Shown here: positions 33,275-40,560 of the stretch, piece by piece
How the letters are laid out: each line of letters begins with the position of its first letter
Numbering within the stretch: position 1 is the stretch's first letter
NCBI GenBank assembly: GCA_022340715.1
Contig: JAJDNK010000290.1
Location: 1 to 40,560, forward strand
Length of the DNA stretch: 40,560 nucleotides
From: a bacterium BMS3Abin03
GTDB lineage: Bacteria; Bacteroidota; Ignavibacteria; Ignavibacteriales; Ignavibacteriaceae
Reading direction: 5' to 3'
Notes under the pieces: generated by a model
Databases searched by the model: none
Seen by the model: only the letters and a program-made list of their open reading frames with translations
What the model was told of the DNA's origin: nothing
Made by a program: the position numbers and the translations under genes

Positions 33275-34066
33275 TTATTCTTTTCCGTTTTTACCTTTTA
33301 TTTTCATGGTTTTTTCACCGAAGAGACAATATTTCAACCATTCGAAACCAAACTTTAAAAGTTCTTCGTCATCTTCTTTAATTTTTTTAACTGTGTCTTC
33401 CGGTACATCGAACCTATTCAGGAATGTGCTTTCAAAAACAAATTCTCTGAATTTATCTATGTTGTAACAAACAGTATAAAACATTTCTAACTGAGGTGGA
33501 GTCAGCTTTTTATCTTTTGAAAAGAAATCATGCAGCGATATTTCCTTAAAGAGTTTACCCATTTCATTATATTCTTCAACTTTTTGATCCCTCATCCATT
33601 CGCCAACAGTCCAGCTATTCTCTTCAAAATAACCTTTACACACTGGTTCCTCAATAATAAAATAAAAATCCTCTTCTTCTTTCCCATCAATTTCTTTTGG
33701 AGAAGCAATCCCTAACGGAAACATTCTGCAAGACCACGGTCTGTCCTCATAAACAGTACAACCTTCGGGTCCAACGAACTGGCAGGATTTCTTTTCATCC
33801 TGATTCAACCTTAACATAACTACGGGATGATTCTGGTTTTCATCGATCGGAAGAAATGTATACCTGTCAAGAAATTCCTGGGAAGTTATTTTTAATCTGT
33901 TTTTCAGACGAATAATATCATAAGGTGTGAGAAAAATATTTACATCGCTGCAGCATTCATTAAAACAGCTTATATTCCTGAAACAACTGAATTTAAATTT
34001 ACTATCCTTTGTTAACCTGGGATATTCTTTTAAAATCGTTTCTTTTAAATTCTCTATCGCTTTCAT
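33275..34066 (-). CDS. YkgJ-like cysteine-cluster protein
   Basis: This 263-residue soluble protein has the YkgJ/CxxxCxxCC-type pattern: FSCFRNISCFNECCSDVNIFLTPYDI near the N-terminus, then CQFVGPEGCTVYEDRPWSCRMFPLG (about 92-116). The conserved cysteines probably bind zinc or an iron-sulfur cluster. It starts at ATG 34066 with GGGAG upstream and ends ten bases before qmoC. Proteins of this kind lie near sulfate-reduction genes in several lineages, as far as I recall; a role in assembling or protecting the FeS-rich Apr/Qmo proteins is plausible but unproven. Confidence 0.88.
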   Translation of the reverse strand: MKAIENLKETILKEYPRLTKDSKFKFSCFRNISCFNECCSDVNIFLTPYDIIRLKNRLKITSQEFLDRYTFLPIDENQNHPVVMLRLNQDEKKSCQFVGPEGCTVYEDRPWSCRMFPLGIASPKEIDGKEEEDFYFIIEEPVCKGYFEENSWTVGEWMRDQKVEEYNEMGKLFKEISLHDFFSKDKKLTPPQLEMFYTVCYNIDKFREFVFESTFLNRFDVPEDTVKKIKEDDEELLKFGFEWLKYCLFGEKTMKIKGKNGKE

Positions 34067-34115
34067 TCTTTATTCTCCCATTTTAAACCCGTTCACCGCC
34101 GGTGTGTCTAACAGG

Positions 34116-34382
34116 TTATTCAATTATTGAATCTTTCAAAGCATTTTTAGACCAAACCGGCAATGGTCCTGACTCATTATTAAAAGGATTAATCCTATAC
34201 CTATAAGAAACATTTTGGTTATACTTTTCTTTCATCCATTCCCATCCGTTTATATAGTAGGGGCATTCATCATTAAAACACACATATTGAAATTCAACGT
34301 TCCAGGATGATGCCGGTGGACATCTCCATTTTTTCATAGGTTTATTGCAATGAGGGCAAGTTTTAACTTCTTTTTGATCCAT
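34116..34382 (-). CDS. Small zinc-ribbon-like protein between aprA and the YkgJ gene
   Basis: I chose ATG 34382 (MDQKEVKTCPHCNKPM), giving 88 residues; an in-frame start at 34415 would begin inside the hairpin described below. A CPHC...C..C pattern (CPHCNKPMKKWRCPP, then CFNDECPYYINGWEWM) could bind one zinc. The rest is aromatic-rich with YRINPFNNESGPLPVWS. From memory, short proteins of this kind follow apr genes in other sulfate reducers. No ribosome binding site is obvious. Function unknown; coexpression with AprBA suggests a role in its maturation or in Qmo contact. Confidence 0.75.
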   Translation of the reverse strand: MDQKEVKTCPHCNKPMKKWRCPPASSWNVEFQYVCFNDECPYYINGWEWMKEKYNQNVSYRYRINPFNNESGPLPVWSKNALKDSIIE

Positions 34383-34400
34383 ACTATATAATAATAAATA

Positions 34401-34428
34401 CTTCCCCCCGGACAATACCAGGGGGAAG
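34401..34428 (-). terminator. Strong G/C hairpin after aprA
   Basis: CTTCCCCC and GGGGGAAG form a perfect 8-base stem; after one mismatch GG and CC add two pairs, with a 6-base loop. This is unusually GC-rich for the region. On the minus strand it is followed by an AT-rich stretch rather than a pure T-run, so it may be a leaky terminator or an mRNA-stabilising end that sets aprBA transcript levels above those of downstream genes. Confidence 0.5.
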
Positions 34429-34446
34429 GTTTTGTGCTTTATAAAC

Positions 34447-34471
34447 TTCAGCTACTATGATTTAAGCTGAA
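34447..34471 (-). repeat. Second hairpin between aprA and the small zinc-ribbon gene
   Basis: TTCAGCT and AGCTGAA form a perfect 7-base inverted repeat with an 11-base loop, just after the aprA stop (34482) and before the G/C hairpin. The two in series suggest a processing or attenuation site. Confidence 0.4.
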
Positions 34472-34481
34472 TTCATACATT

Positions 34482-36362
34482 CTAATTCTCAGCATAAACT
34501 CTGAGTATGGGGCGTTTAATCATTTCCCAATCATTCTTCTCTGGTATGAATTTACAGTTTGCAAATGCATCCCAGTTCTCATGATCCATACTCGGTTTGT
34601 CCGCTCTGAAGTAGTAGCCGGGCCACCTAGTTTCCTCACGGAACAACAATGTACGAACGTGAGCTTCAGCCTGCCACATACGGTGAACATTTTCCCAGCA
34701 TCTCATTAGTTCATGAAGATCAGCAGCAGCAAGTTTTTCCTGGTCTTCTTTCAGGAAGCCAAGCAGATCTAATCCTTTCTTTAAAAGATTTTCACTTGTT
34801 GTGAATCCCGTTGAAACACCACCTGCATATTCATCCATAATCTTCTGCAGTCTGAACATGAACATTTTCGGTAATATATAATCCGGATTTACATCTGGAG
34901 TAACTGTCTTACTGCTGAACTCTGTATAAGTATCGAGAGGTTTCAGGATTTCCTTTTTCAGCTCTTCTATAGAATTTGCATCATAATTGATTCCATCAGG
35001 ATGATCAACTATGTACCTGATTGCAGCTTTTGCAGCTATTCTTCCTTCTGCGTGTGAACCGGATGAAAATTTATGGCTTGAAGCACCTGATGCATCACCA
35101 GCGCAGAATAATCCGCCTACAGTTGACATACAATCGTAACCCCAGAAATATTCTTCAGGAGCTACATCCTTAGGACCACTAACCCATGCACCGGAAGCAC
35201 CAGAGTGTGAACCTATAAAGTATGGCTCTGCGGCAGCGATTTCAGAAGCTTTTTCTTCAGGTGCTGTATTGGTAGCTGCCCAGAGAATTGCCTGGGAAAT
35301 TGTCATATCCAGGAAATCTTCCCATGCTTCTGATTCAAGTTCTTTCAGTTTTTTCTTTGCAGCTTTTTCATCGCCCTCGGAAGATGCTATTTTACTGATA
35401 GCTTCCTCAGTACGCATATAAATAGGACCTTTACCTTCCTGAACATCCAGCATCATTAACCAGTTACGCAGGTTTGCAGGAACTGGTTTTACCTTACCGT
35501 AGGGTTGCCATTTTTCTAATTCAGGTCTGTTAGTCTCCATATAGTTTTCGCCCAAGCCGTTTGTTGCACGCGATTTAAATAATAAGAACCACGCGCCAAC
35601 AGGACCATAAGCATCTTTAAAACGAACAGGAATAAATCGCACTTCCTGGCACGTCATCTCTGCACCGGCTTTTAAAGTAAAATATGCACTCGAACCAGAG
35701 TTCCATGGAGGATACCAGGCACGACCTAGTCCTTCACCTGATGAACGAGGTTTGAATACGTGAACTGCACCGCCCATTGCAACCAGTACAGCTTTAGCTT
35801 TGAATATATAGAATTTCTCTTCACGAACGCTAAATCCAACAGCGCCAACACAACGTTCGCCATCCATAATAGGGCCAACAATGAAAACTCTTTCATATAT
35901 GTTTTCAAGTCCGAGAGCATTCTTTGCTGCTTCAGCTACAATAACTTTATATGATTCACCGTTGATCATTAACTGCCATCTTCCTTCATGAACATAAGCA
36001 CCATTCGCGTCTTTCCAGATTGGAAGTCCCCATTTTTCAAAAAGATGAACAGTTGAATCAACGTGGCGTGCAATATTGAAAACCAGATCTTCACGGGTAA
36101 CACCCATTAAGTCATTGCGAACATAGTCAACATAATCTTTCATTGTATTCTGACCATCGCGTAATCCGACGTACTGGTTAATTGCAGATAATCCCATTGC
36201 AACAGCACCGCTGCGATCTACAGCAGCCTTATCGACAAGGGTAACTTTTAATCCGTTTTTCTTTGCCCAGTAAGCCGCTTCAACAGCAGCACCGCAAGCA
36301 GCCATACCACCACCAACAATGAGAAGGTCAGTGGTCACTTCTACGGTTTCGAAATTAGCCAT
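34482..36362 (-). CDS. aprA: AprA, APS reductase alpha (FAD) subunit
   Basis: This 626-residue protein matches dissimilatory APS reductase alpha. It has an N-terminal FAD motif LLIVGGGMAACGAAVEA, DKAAVDRSGAVAMGLSAINQY, and AMGGAVHVFKPRSSGEG. Then come ARAWYPPWNSG-type substrate-channel residues (GRAWYPPWNSGSSAY), GGLFCAGDASGASSHKFSSGSHAEGRIAA, and a C-terminal helical domain with WPGYYFRAD. AprA forms the active site that interconverts APS with sulfite and AMP. It starts at ATG 36362 with TAGGAG, 23 bases after aprB. Length and motifs are normal. Reductive and oxidative types are not separable by eye. Confidence 0.98.
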   Translation of the reverse strand: MANFETVEVTTDLLIVGGGMAACGAAVEAAYWAKKNGLKVTLVDKAAVDRSGAVAMGLSAINQYVGLRDGQNTMKDYVDYVRNDLMGVTREDLVFNIARHVDSTVHLFEKWGLPIWKDANGAYVHEGRWQLMINGESYKVIVAEAAKNALGLENIYERVFIVGPIMDGERCVGAVGFSVREEKFYIFKAKAVLVAMGGAVHVFKPRSSGEGLGRAWYPPWNSGSSAYFTLKAGAEMTCQEVRFIPVRFKDAYGPVGAWFLLFKSRATNGLGENYMETNRPELEKWQPYGKVKPVPANLRNWLMMLDVQEGKGPIYMRTEEAISKIASSEGDEKAAKKKLKELESEAWEDFLDMTISQAILWAATNTAPEEKASEIAAAEPYFIGSHSGASGAWVSGPKDVAPEEYFWGYDCMSTVGGLFCAGDASGASSHKFSSGSHAEGRIAAKAAIRYIVDHPDGINYDANSIEELKKEILKPLDTYTEFSSKTVTPDVNPDYILPKMFMFRLQKIMDEYAGGVSTGFTTSENLLKKGLDLLGFLKEDQEKLAAADLHELMRCWENVHRMWQAEAHVRTLLFREETRWPGYYFRADKPSMDHENWDAFANCKFIPEKNDWEMIKRPILRVYAEN

Positions 36363-36385
36363 TATCTTATCTCCTAATTATTGGT

Positions 36386-36826
36386 TTATTTACTAATTGT
36401 TGCAACTTCTTTTAAGCCCAGTGCTTCAGGCTCCGTATATAATGCAGGACTGCTAAGGTCATCGTGAGTAGCAAAGCCTCCGGTCGGTTCTGCTTTACCT
36501 TCCGGTGAAGTACGGATTGGGAACTTGAACCGTTTTAAACTTCCGTTTCTGAATTTAACAGTCCATAGTATACTGTCCGTACTGCGCATAGGTGTAACGG
36601 TTGCACCTAATGGAACAAAATCAGCATAACCACGAACTTCAATTGCCTGTGTTGGACAAATCTTTACGCAGTTATAACATTCCCAGCACATTTCCGGTTC
36701 ACGGTTATATGCTTTCATTTTGTCTTTGTTAAGTACCATTAAGTCATTAGGACAAATGTACTGGCATGCTGTTTTATCCAGCGCTTTACAGCCATCGCAT
36801 TTATCTTGCAATACATAACTTGGCAT
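36386..36826 (-). CDS. aprB: AprB, APS reductase beta (2x[4Fe-4S]) subunit
   Basis: This 146-residue protein has two ferredoxin-type cluster motifs: CDGCKALDKTACQYIC with CP, the longer insertion typical of AprB, and CWECYNCVKICPTQAI. The C-terminal tail (about 90-146) wraps the alpha subunit in known structures. It passes electrons from Qmo to the FAD of AprA. It starts at ATG 36826 with AAGGAG, about 75 bases after sat. Confidence 0.98.
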   Translation of the reverse strand: MPSYVLQDKCDGCKALDKTACQYICPNDLMVLNKDKMKAYNREPEMCWECYNCVKICPTQAIEVRGYADFVPLGATVTPMRSTDSILWTVKFRNGSLKRFKFPIRTSPEGKAEPTGGFATHDDLSSPALYTEPEALGLKEVATISK

Positions 36827-36903
36827 TATTTGTCTCCTTTTTATTAATTAGAATGATAAATATTTAAAGGAACTTTTATTTTCATATTATAAGAATCTGC
36901 TTT

Positions 36904-38139
36904 CTATCTTTTAACCTCGGCATCACCGGTTGCAAATCCATGCATTTTGATTTCAACTTTCTCTTTCAGGTTTCCATAATACTCTCTGAGGATTGCCAGA
37001 ACTTCAGGACGACTGAATTCGGCAGGTACATCACCACCCTCTGATAATGCTTTTCTTAATGCAGTACCGCTAAGGAATAATCTGTCTTCTTTTTTGTGAG
37101 GACAGGTTTTCATTGAAGCCATTCCTCCGCACTTGTAGCACCAGAATGTCCAGTCGATTGGAAGCATCTTACATTCTAAAGCGCCATCCCAAAGTTTGAA
37201 GTAAGCTTCCTGTGCATCGAATGGTCCATAGTAGTTTCCAACGCCGGCATGATCACGACCGATAATCATATGAGTACAGCCAAAGTTCTGGCGAAAGACA
37301 CCGTGCAGTAAACCTTCTCTTGGTCCGGCATAACGCATATCAAGAGGATAACCACCTGCCACTACTTTATCTTTCAAAAAATAATTATCAACAAGAGTGT
37401 TGATGCATTTAACACGAACATCAGCAGGGATGTCACCCGGTTTAAGATTTCCAACCAACTGATGAATGTACAAACCGTCGGAAACCTCTATTGCTATCTT
37501 TGCAAGGTATTCGTGTGAACGATGCATCGGGTTACGTAACTGTAATGCTGCGATTGTTCTCCAGCCTTTTTCTTCAAAGATTTTTCTGCTTTCAGCCGGA
37601 CGCTGATAAATACCCTTAAACTCAGTTGGGAAGTAACTCTCGGAAAGAACTTTTACCGGACCGGCAATGTTCCAATCTAATTGTTCCATCACCATTTTAA
37701 CACCGGGATGTTCAGGATCGTCGGTTGTAAAAACATTTTTACATTCAAAATTTTTATCAACCTGGTATTTTTCGGTTACTTTCATTGTACCCATTACTTC
37801 TTTTGTTTCGCTGCTAACCAGTGTCACTTCTTCATTAACATTTATAGATTTAGCGACTTCATCCGACACGGAGAGCGTTATGGGAATTGGCCAGAATAAA
37901 CCATTTGTCATTTTCATTTCTGAACAAACACCCTTCCAGTCATCGTGCCCCATAAATCCCTCAAGAGGAGTAAAGCCACCAATACCGAGCATAATTAAAT
38001 CCCCGGTTTCACGGCTTGTCAGATTAATTCTTTTAAGCTTATTAGCTTTCTTTAATTCTTCTTCCCTTTCCTTTCCATCCAGAAGAAGAATCTTTAAACT
38101 ATCGCTACCATGCGGATTTATTAGTTTAGATTCAGGCAT
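36904..38139 (-). CDS. sat: Sat, sulfate adenylyltransferase (ATP sulfurylase)
   Basis: This 411-residue protein has the ATP sulfurylase fold: a PUA-like N-terminal domain with [14 protein letters not shown], then the catalytic domain with [18 protein letters not shown] (the QxRN and HxxH active-site motifs), [29 protein letters not shown] and [18 protein letters not shown]...CPH zinc-binding motif (about 333-346) is typical of archaeal and sulfate-reducer Sat. It converts sulfate and ATP to APS and pyrophosphate, or the reverse in sulfur oxidisers. It starts at ATG 38139 with AAGGAG and is followed by aprB, forming the core activation-reduction unit. Confidence 0.98.
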   Translation of the reverse strand: MPESKLINPHGSDSLKILLLDGKEREEELKKANKLKRINLTSRETGDLIMLGIGGFTPLEGFMGHDDWKGVCSEMKMTNGLFWPIPITLSVSDEVAKSINVNEEVTLVSSETKEVMGTMKVTEKYQVDKNFECKNVFTTDDPEHPGVKMVMEQLDWNIAGPVKVLSESYFPTEFKGIYQRPAESRKIFEEKGWRTIAALQLRNPMHRSHEYLAKIAIEVSDGLYIHQLVGNLKPGDIPADVRVKCINTLVDNYFLKDKVVAGGYPLDMRYAGPREGLLHGVFRQNFGCTHMIIGRDHAGVGNYYGPFDAQEAYFKLWDGALECKMLPIDWTFWCYKCGGMASMKTCPHKKEDRLFLSGTALRKALSEGGDVPAEFSRPEVLAILREYYGNLKEKVEIKMHGFATGDAEVKR

Positions 38140-38432
38140 AAAATCTCCTTAATTATAATTGATATAATTATTTATTTTGATTCTCAGATATAGTTCAAGA
38201 ATTATCAAAGACTGGTTTTTACAATCGAACTGAAGGTGTTTCATTTAAATTAACCTCAAGCTTACTTGTCCTTCCGACTAGAAAACTTCTTCCCTGAAAA
38301 AAGAGGTTTTTTGTTATTTTTTCTAGGGATTTTTCGGAGTTATCCCCTAAAAATCCTAATTAAAAATTATATCAAACACGCTGTAAAATCAACGCGAATA
38401 AAGATTTTGTACTCGTTCTGTTGCTGTTGTTT
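38140..38432. promoter_or_regulatory. Intergenic region upstream of sat with an inverted repeat
   Basis: These 293 bases separate the qmoB stop from the sat start. GGATTTTT (38327-38334) and AAAAATCC (38349-38356) form a perfect 8-base inverted repeat with a 14-base loop, about 190 bases upstream of sat. On the minus strand it is followed by A-rich sequence, so it is not a typical terminator for qmoB; it could act on leader RNA or as an operator. Size suggests a separate promoter for sat-aprBA, but I cannot place one with confidence. Confidence 0.5.
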
Positions 38433-40560
38433 TTACATTCCTTTGTACGGGTTGAATCCCATATCAGTTATCTCTTCAACAAAATCATTGAATATACCGG
38501 GCAACTTTTTGTATTCATCTATTGAAAGAGTTAAAAGCTTCACGCGTTCCGGCTCAAGTACTAATTGCTTCAGTTTTTCCTGAACATTTTCCATTCTTTT
38601 ATCAGCAAGCTCACTCCCTTTTATATAATGACATTGATAATCATCGCCGTATTTGCAGCCAATCATTAAGATTCCATCAAATCCTCGTGAGAGAGCATCA
38701 GCAATCCATACAACATTAACGGAACCTAAACATCTAACCGGGATTACTCTTACGTTTGGATCATATTGAAGATGGTATTTTCCAACTATATCGAGGGAAG
38801 GATATGCATCGTTTTCACAAAGGAATGCAAGTATTCTCGGTTTCTCTTCAAATTCATCCGGTATATCAACTGCTTTGATCATCGAAGAAATCATCTGGAT
38901 CGAGTAATCTTTAAATGATATAATTCGTTCGGGACAAGCACCGAGACATATTCCGCATCTTCTGCATCTTGTAAGATTTGGTAATGGTGTTCCTTTTGCA
39001 TCTTCATCTAAAGTTCCAAACGGACATTCTTCCGTACAACGTTTGCATTGTGTACATCGTTGTAAAAAGAAATCCGGATAAGACTGATCTCCGGACCTTG
39101 GATGGACTGCTTTTCCTGTTTTTGCTGCATACAACATCTGAATTGCCTTTAAAGCTGCACCATAAGCATCGTTCTTGCTTGCGGTAATATCCATCGGTGA
39201 TCTTACCGTACCGGCAGCATATATTCCTGTTCTTCTTGTTTCATAAGGAAAACAGATGTAGTGTGAATCAGGGAAACCATATTTTAAAGTTGGTAGATCA
39301 GTTCCCTGCCTGTATGCAAGATTTAATATTTTTGCTCCAACTTCTGCAGACTCAGCGGTTTTTTTGCCATCAAGTGTTGTTTCTTTTGAAGTAATTTGCT
39401 CATCGGATTCAATTTCGCCTATTAATGTCGAAGGTACCATACCTGTCGCCAATACAACAACTTCCGATTCGATCTGGATTTTTTCTCCAAGAAGAGTGTC
39501 GTCGATATCGATAAGAATTGTTCCATCTTCAGATTGAGCTAGATTAGAAACATCACCCTTTGTAAGAAAGATATTATCTTCATTCTGAACACGTTTGTAA
39601 AACAGTTCGTGTTGAGCAGGGGTACGAATATCTTTATAGATGATATAAATTAAGGCATCGGGATATTTCTCCCTGATGTAAAGAGCCTGTTTGAGAGAAA
39701 CAGAACAGCAAACAGAGGAACAGTAAGGTAAATGCTTTTCATCACGGGAGCCTGCGCATTGAATAAACGTTACACTTTTTATCGGCTTACCATTCAGAAC
39801 ATTATTGTTCGTACCGTTCTTTATAAACTCTTCCAGCTGGATACCTGTTATAACTTTATTAAATTTTCCGTAACCGAGTTCGCCCAGCTTATTTGGATTA
39901 TATTGTTTCCAGCCTGTTGCTTGAACAATTGCCCCGACTTTTAGAGTTTCAGATTGCACCTCATTATTAATTTTTAATGTGACAGTAAAGTCGCCTGGCT
40001 GTCCGGAAATCTTTTCAATTAAACAGGATTGGATTACTTTTATTTTCTCATTCGATTTTACTTCAGAAATTAAATCTTCTATTCCTGATGATTCCGGATC
40101 AGTATAAGGTGCGCTGCCCGGTGTTACTTTATAAAATTTGTTTAACCAACCACCAAGATGATTTTCTTTTTCAGTTAATATCACCTGCGAACCCGATTTT
40201 GCCGCTGCAAGTGCGGAAGTCATTCCTGAAACTCCACCACCAACTACCAGTACTATTTCGTTGATTTCCACATTGAATGGTTCCGGTGGTTCACTGTTAT
40301 TTACCTTTGCAATTCCCATCCGCAGATAATCTTCTGCAAGCATTTGAGTATCTTCATCATTCGCTTTATGAGTCCAGGCAACATTCTCGCGCAGGTTAAC
40401 ACGATCAACCAGTACTTTAGAATCGAATCTGAACACATCCGACAAAAACCTTTGTGAGCAGGCACCGATAACAACACGGTTTAAATTCTCACTCTCGATG
40501 TCTTTTTTAATGGATTCAATACTTTCTTCACTACATAACCATTGATTAAACTTGCAAACA
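38433..40560 (-). CDS. qmoB: QmoB, HdrA-like flavoprotein fused to an MvhD-like domain (partial, right edge)
   Basis: The frame is open to the right edge, giving 708 residues here; the true start lies outside. The visible N-terminus has CKFNQWLCSEES and NLNRVVIGACSQRFLSDVFRF, matching HdrA. An FAD motif VLVVGGGVSGMTSALAAAKSG follows, then PYCSSVCCSVSLKQA, and two [4Fe-4S] motifs CTQCKRCTEEC and CRRCGICLGAC. The C-terminal 140 residues are MvhD/FlpD-like (CENDAYPSLDIVG, VRVIPVRCLGSVN, GCKYGDDYQCHYIKGSELA). An HdrA part with a C-terminal MvhD domain is the QmoB layout. QmoB probably contacts AprBA in the cytoplasm and passes electrons from QmoC. A qmoA gene may lie beyond the edge. It is followed by sat, an unusual order. 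Confidence 0.92.
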   Translation of the reverse strand, partial: VCKFNQWLCSEESIESIKKDIESENLNRVVIGACSQRFLSDVFRFDSKVLVDRVNLRENVAWTHKANDEDTQMLAEDYLRMGIAKVNNSEPPEPFNVEINEIVLVVGGGVSGMTSALAAAKSGSQVILTEKENHLGGWLNKFYKVTPGSAPYTDPESSGIEDLISEVKSNEKIKVIQSCLIEKISGQPGDFTVTLKINNEVQSETLKVGAIVQATGWKQYNPNKLGELGYGKFNKVITGIQLEEFIKNGTNNNVLNGKPIKSVTFIQCAGSRDEKHLPYCSSVCCSVSLKQALYIREKYPDALIYIIYKDIRTPAQHELFYKRVQNEDNIFLTKGDVSNLAQSEDGTILIDIDDTLLGEKIQIESEVVVLATGMVPSTLIGEIESDEQITSKETTLDGKKTAESAEVGAKILNLAYRQGTDLPTLKYGFPDSHYICFPYETRRTGIYAAGTVRSPMDITASKNDAYGAALKAIQMLYAAKTGKAVHPRSGDQSYPDFFLQRCTQCKRCTEECPFGTLDEDAKGTPLPNLTRCRRCGICLGACPERIISFKDYSIQMISSMIKAVDIPDEFEEKPRILAFLCENDAYPSLDIVGKYHLQYDPNVRVIPVRCLGSVNVVWIADALSRGFDGILMIGCKYGDDYQCHYIKGSELADKRMENVQEKLKQLVLEPERVKLLTLSIDEYKKLPGIFNDFVEEITDMGFNPYKGM

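Noticed and set aside
37667-38152. Plus-strand open frame of 161 codons
   Set aside because: It is antisense to sat, which is certain; the product is serine-rich and has no domain.
38433-40445. TTG at 40445 as the start of the HdrA-like gene
   Set aside because: The frame stays open to the right edge, and the sequence upstream of that TTG (NLNRVVIGACSQRF) matches HdrA, so the gene is partial and starts outside.
1-40560. tRNA, rRNA, CRISPR arrays, insertion sequences, phage genes or integrases
   Set aside because: I saw no cloverleaf-like genes, repeat-spacer arrays, transposases or attachment sites on either strand; the region looks like stable chromosome.

Overview
The window is an AT-rich stretch of bacterial chromosome with dense genes, short gaps, and only one gene-free stretch above 300 bases. 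Two secreted proteins end in type IX secretion sorting domains carrying an NYPNPFNP-type linker, and a DUF3078-type protein is present. Both point to the Bacteroidota/Ignavibacteriota/Chlorobi side of the tree. Many genes have clear AGGAG ribosome binding sites, which is unusual for Bacteroidia and fits an Ignavibacteria- or Kapabacteria-like lineage better. This placement is inference; no rRNA gene is present.

The main theme is dissimilatory sulfur metabolism. On the minus strand, read right to left from 40560 to about 26400, lie qmoB (cut by the right edge), sat, aprB, aprA, a small zinc-ribbon protein, a YkgJ-like cysteine-cluster protein, qmoC, a cytidylate-kinase-like multidomain membrane protein, a TauE/SafE permease, a response regulator, a histidine kinase and a secreted protein. 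Sat activates sulfate to APS, AprBA reduces APS to sulfite (or runs in reverse), and Qmo links AprBA to the quinone pool. The qmo genes are split around sat-aprBA.

The plus-strand block 15133-26405 starts with two siroheme genes (a precorrin-2 dehydrogenase type protein and a CobA-HemD fusion) separated by an orphan membrane sensor. Siroheme is the cofactor of dissimilatory sulfite reductase, whose genes are not in this window. Three tandem TauE/SafE permeases and a small membrane protein follow. Next come a heme-c-motif sensor kinase homologue that has lost its phosphoacceptor histidine, a response regulator, and a PEP-synthase-like protein without the usual PEP-binding C-terminal domain.

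The left part (1-6739, minus strand) reads as one operon. It encodes a Tat-exported four-cluster ferredoxin subunit, an NrfD-type membrane subunit and a 13-heme-motif cytochrome c, together an Hmc-like transmembrane redox complex. These are followed by a histidine kinase with periplasmic heme-c motifs and a zinc-ribbon insertion in its ATPase domain. Last are two response regulators with GcvH-like C-terminal regions, the final one membrane-anchored and truncated by the left edge. Between the blocks (7188-14842) lie two tandem arylsulfotransferase-like type IX-secreted proteins, a TFIIB zinc-finger/LemA/M48 protease operon and the DUF3078 protein.

The most unusual content is the signalling layer wrapped around the sulfur pathway. 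It includes two related heme-motif sensor kinases, one of them an apparent pseudokinase. It also includes response regulators fused to a GcvH-like fold without an evident lipoyl lysine, and a PEP-synthase-like phosphotransferase encoded beside the pseudokinase. Together these may form an undescribed redox- or sulfur-responsive control system.
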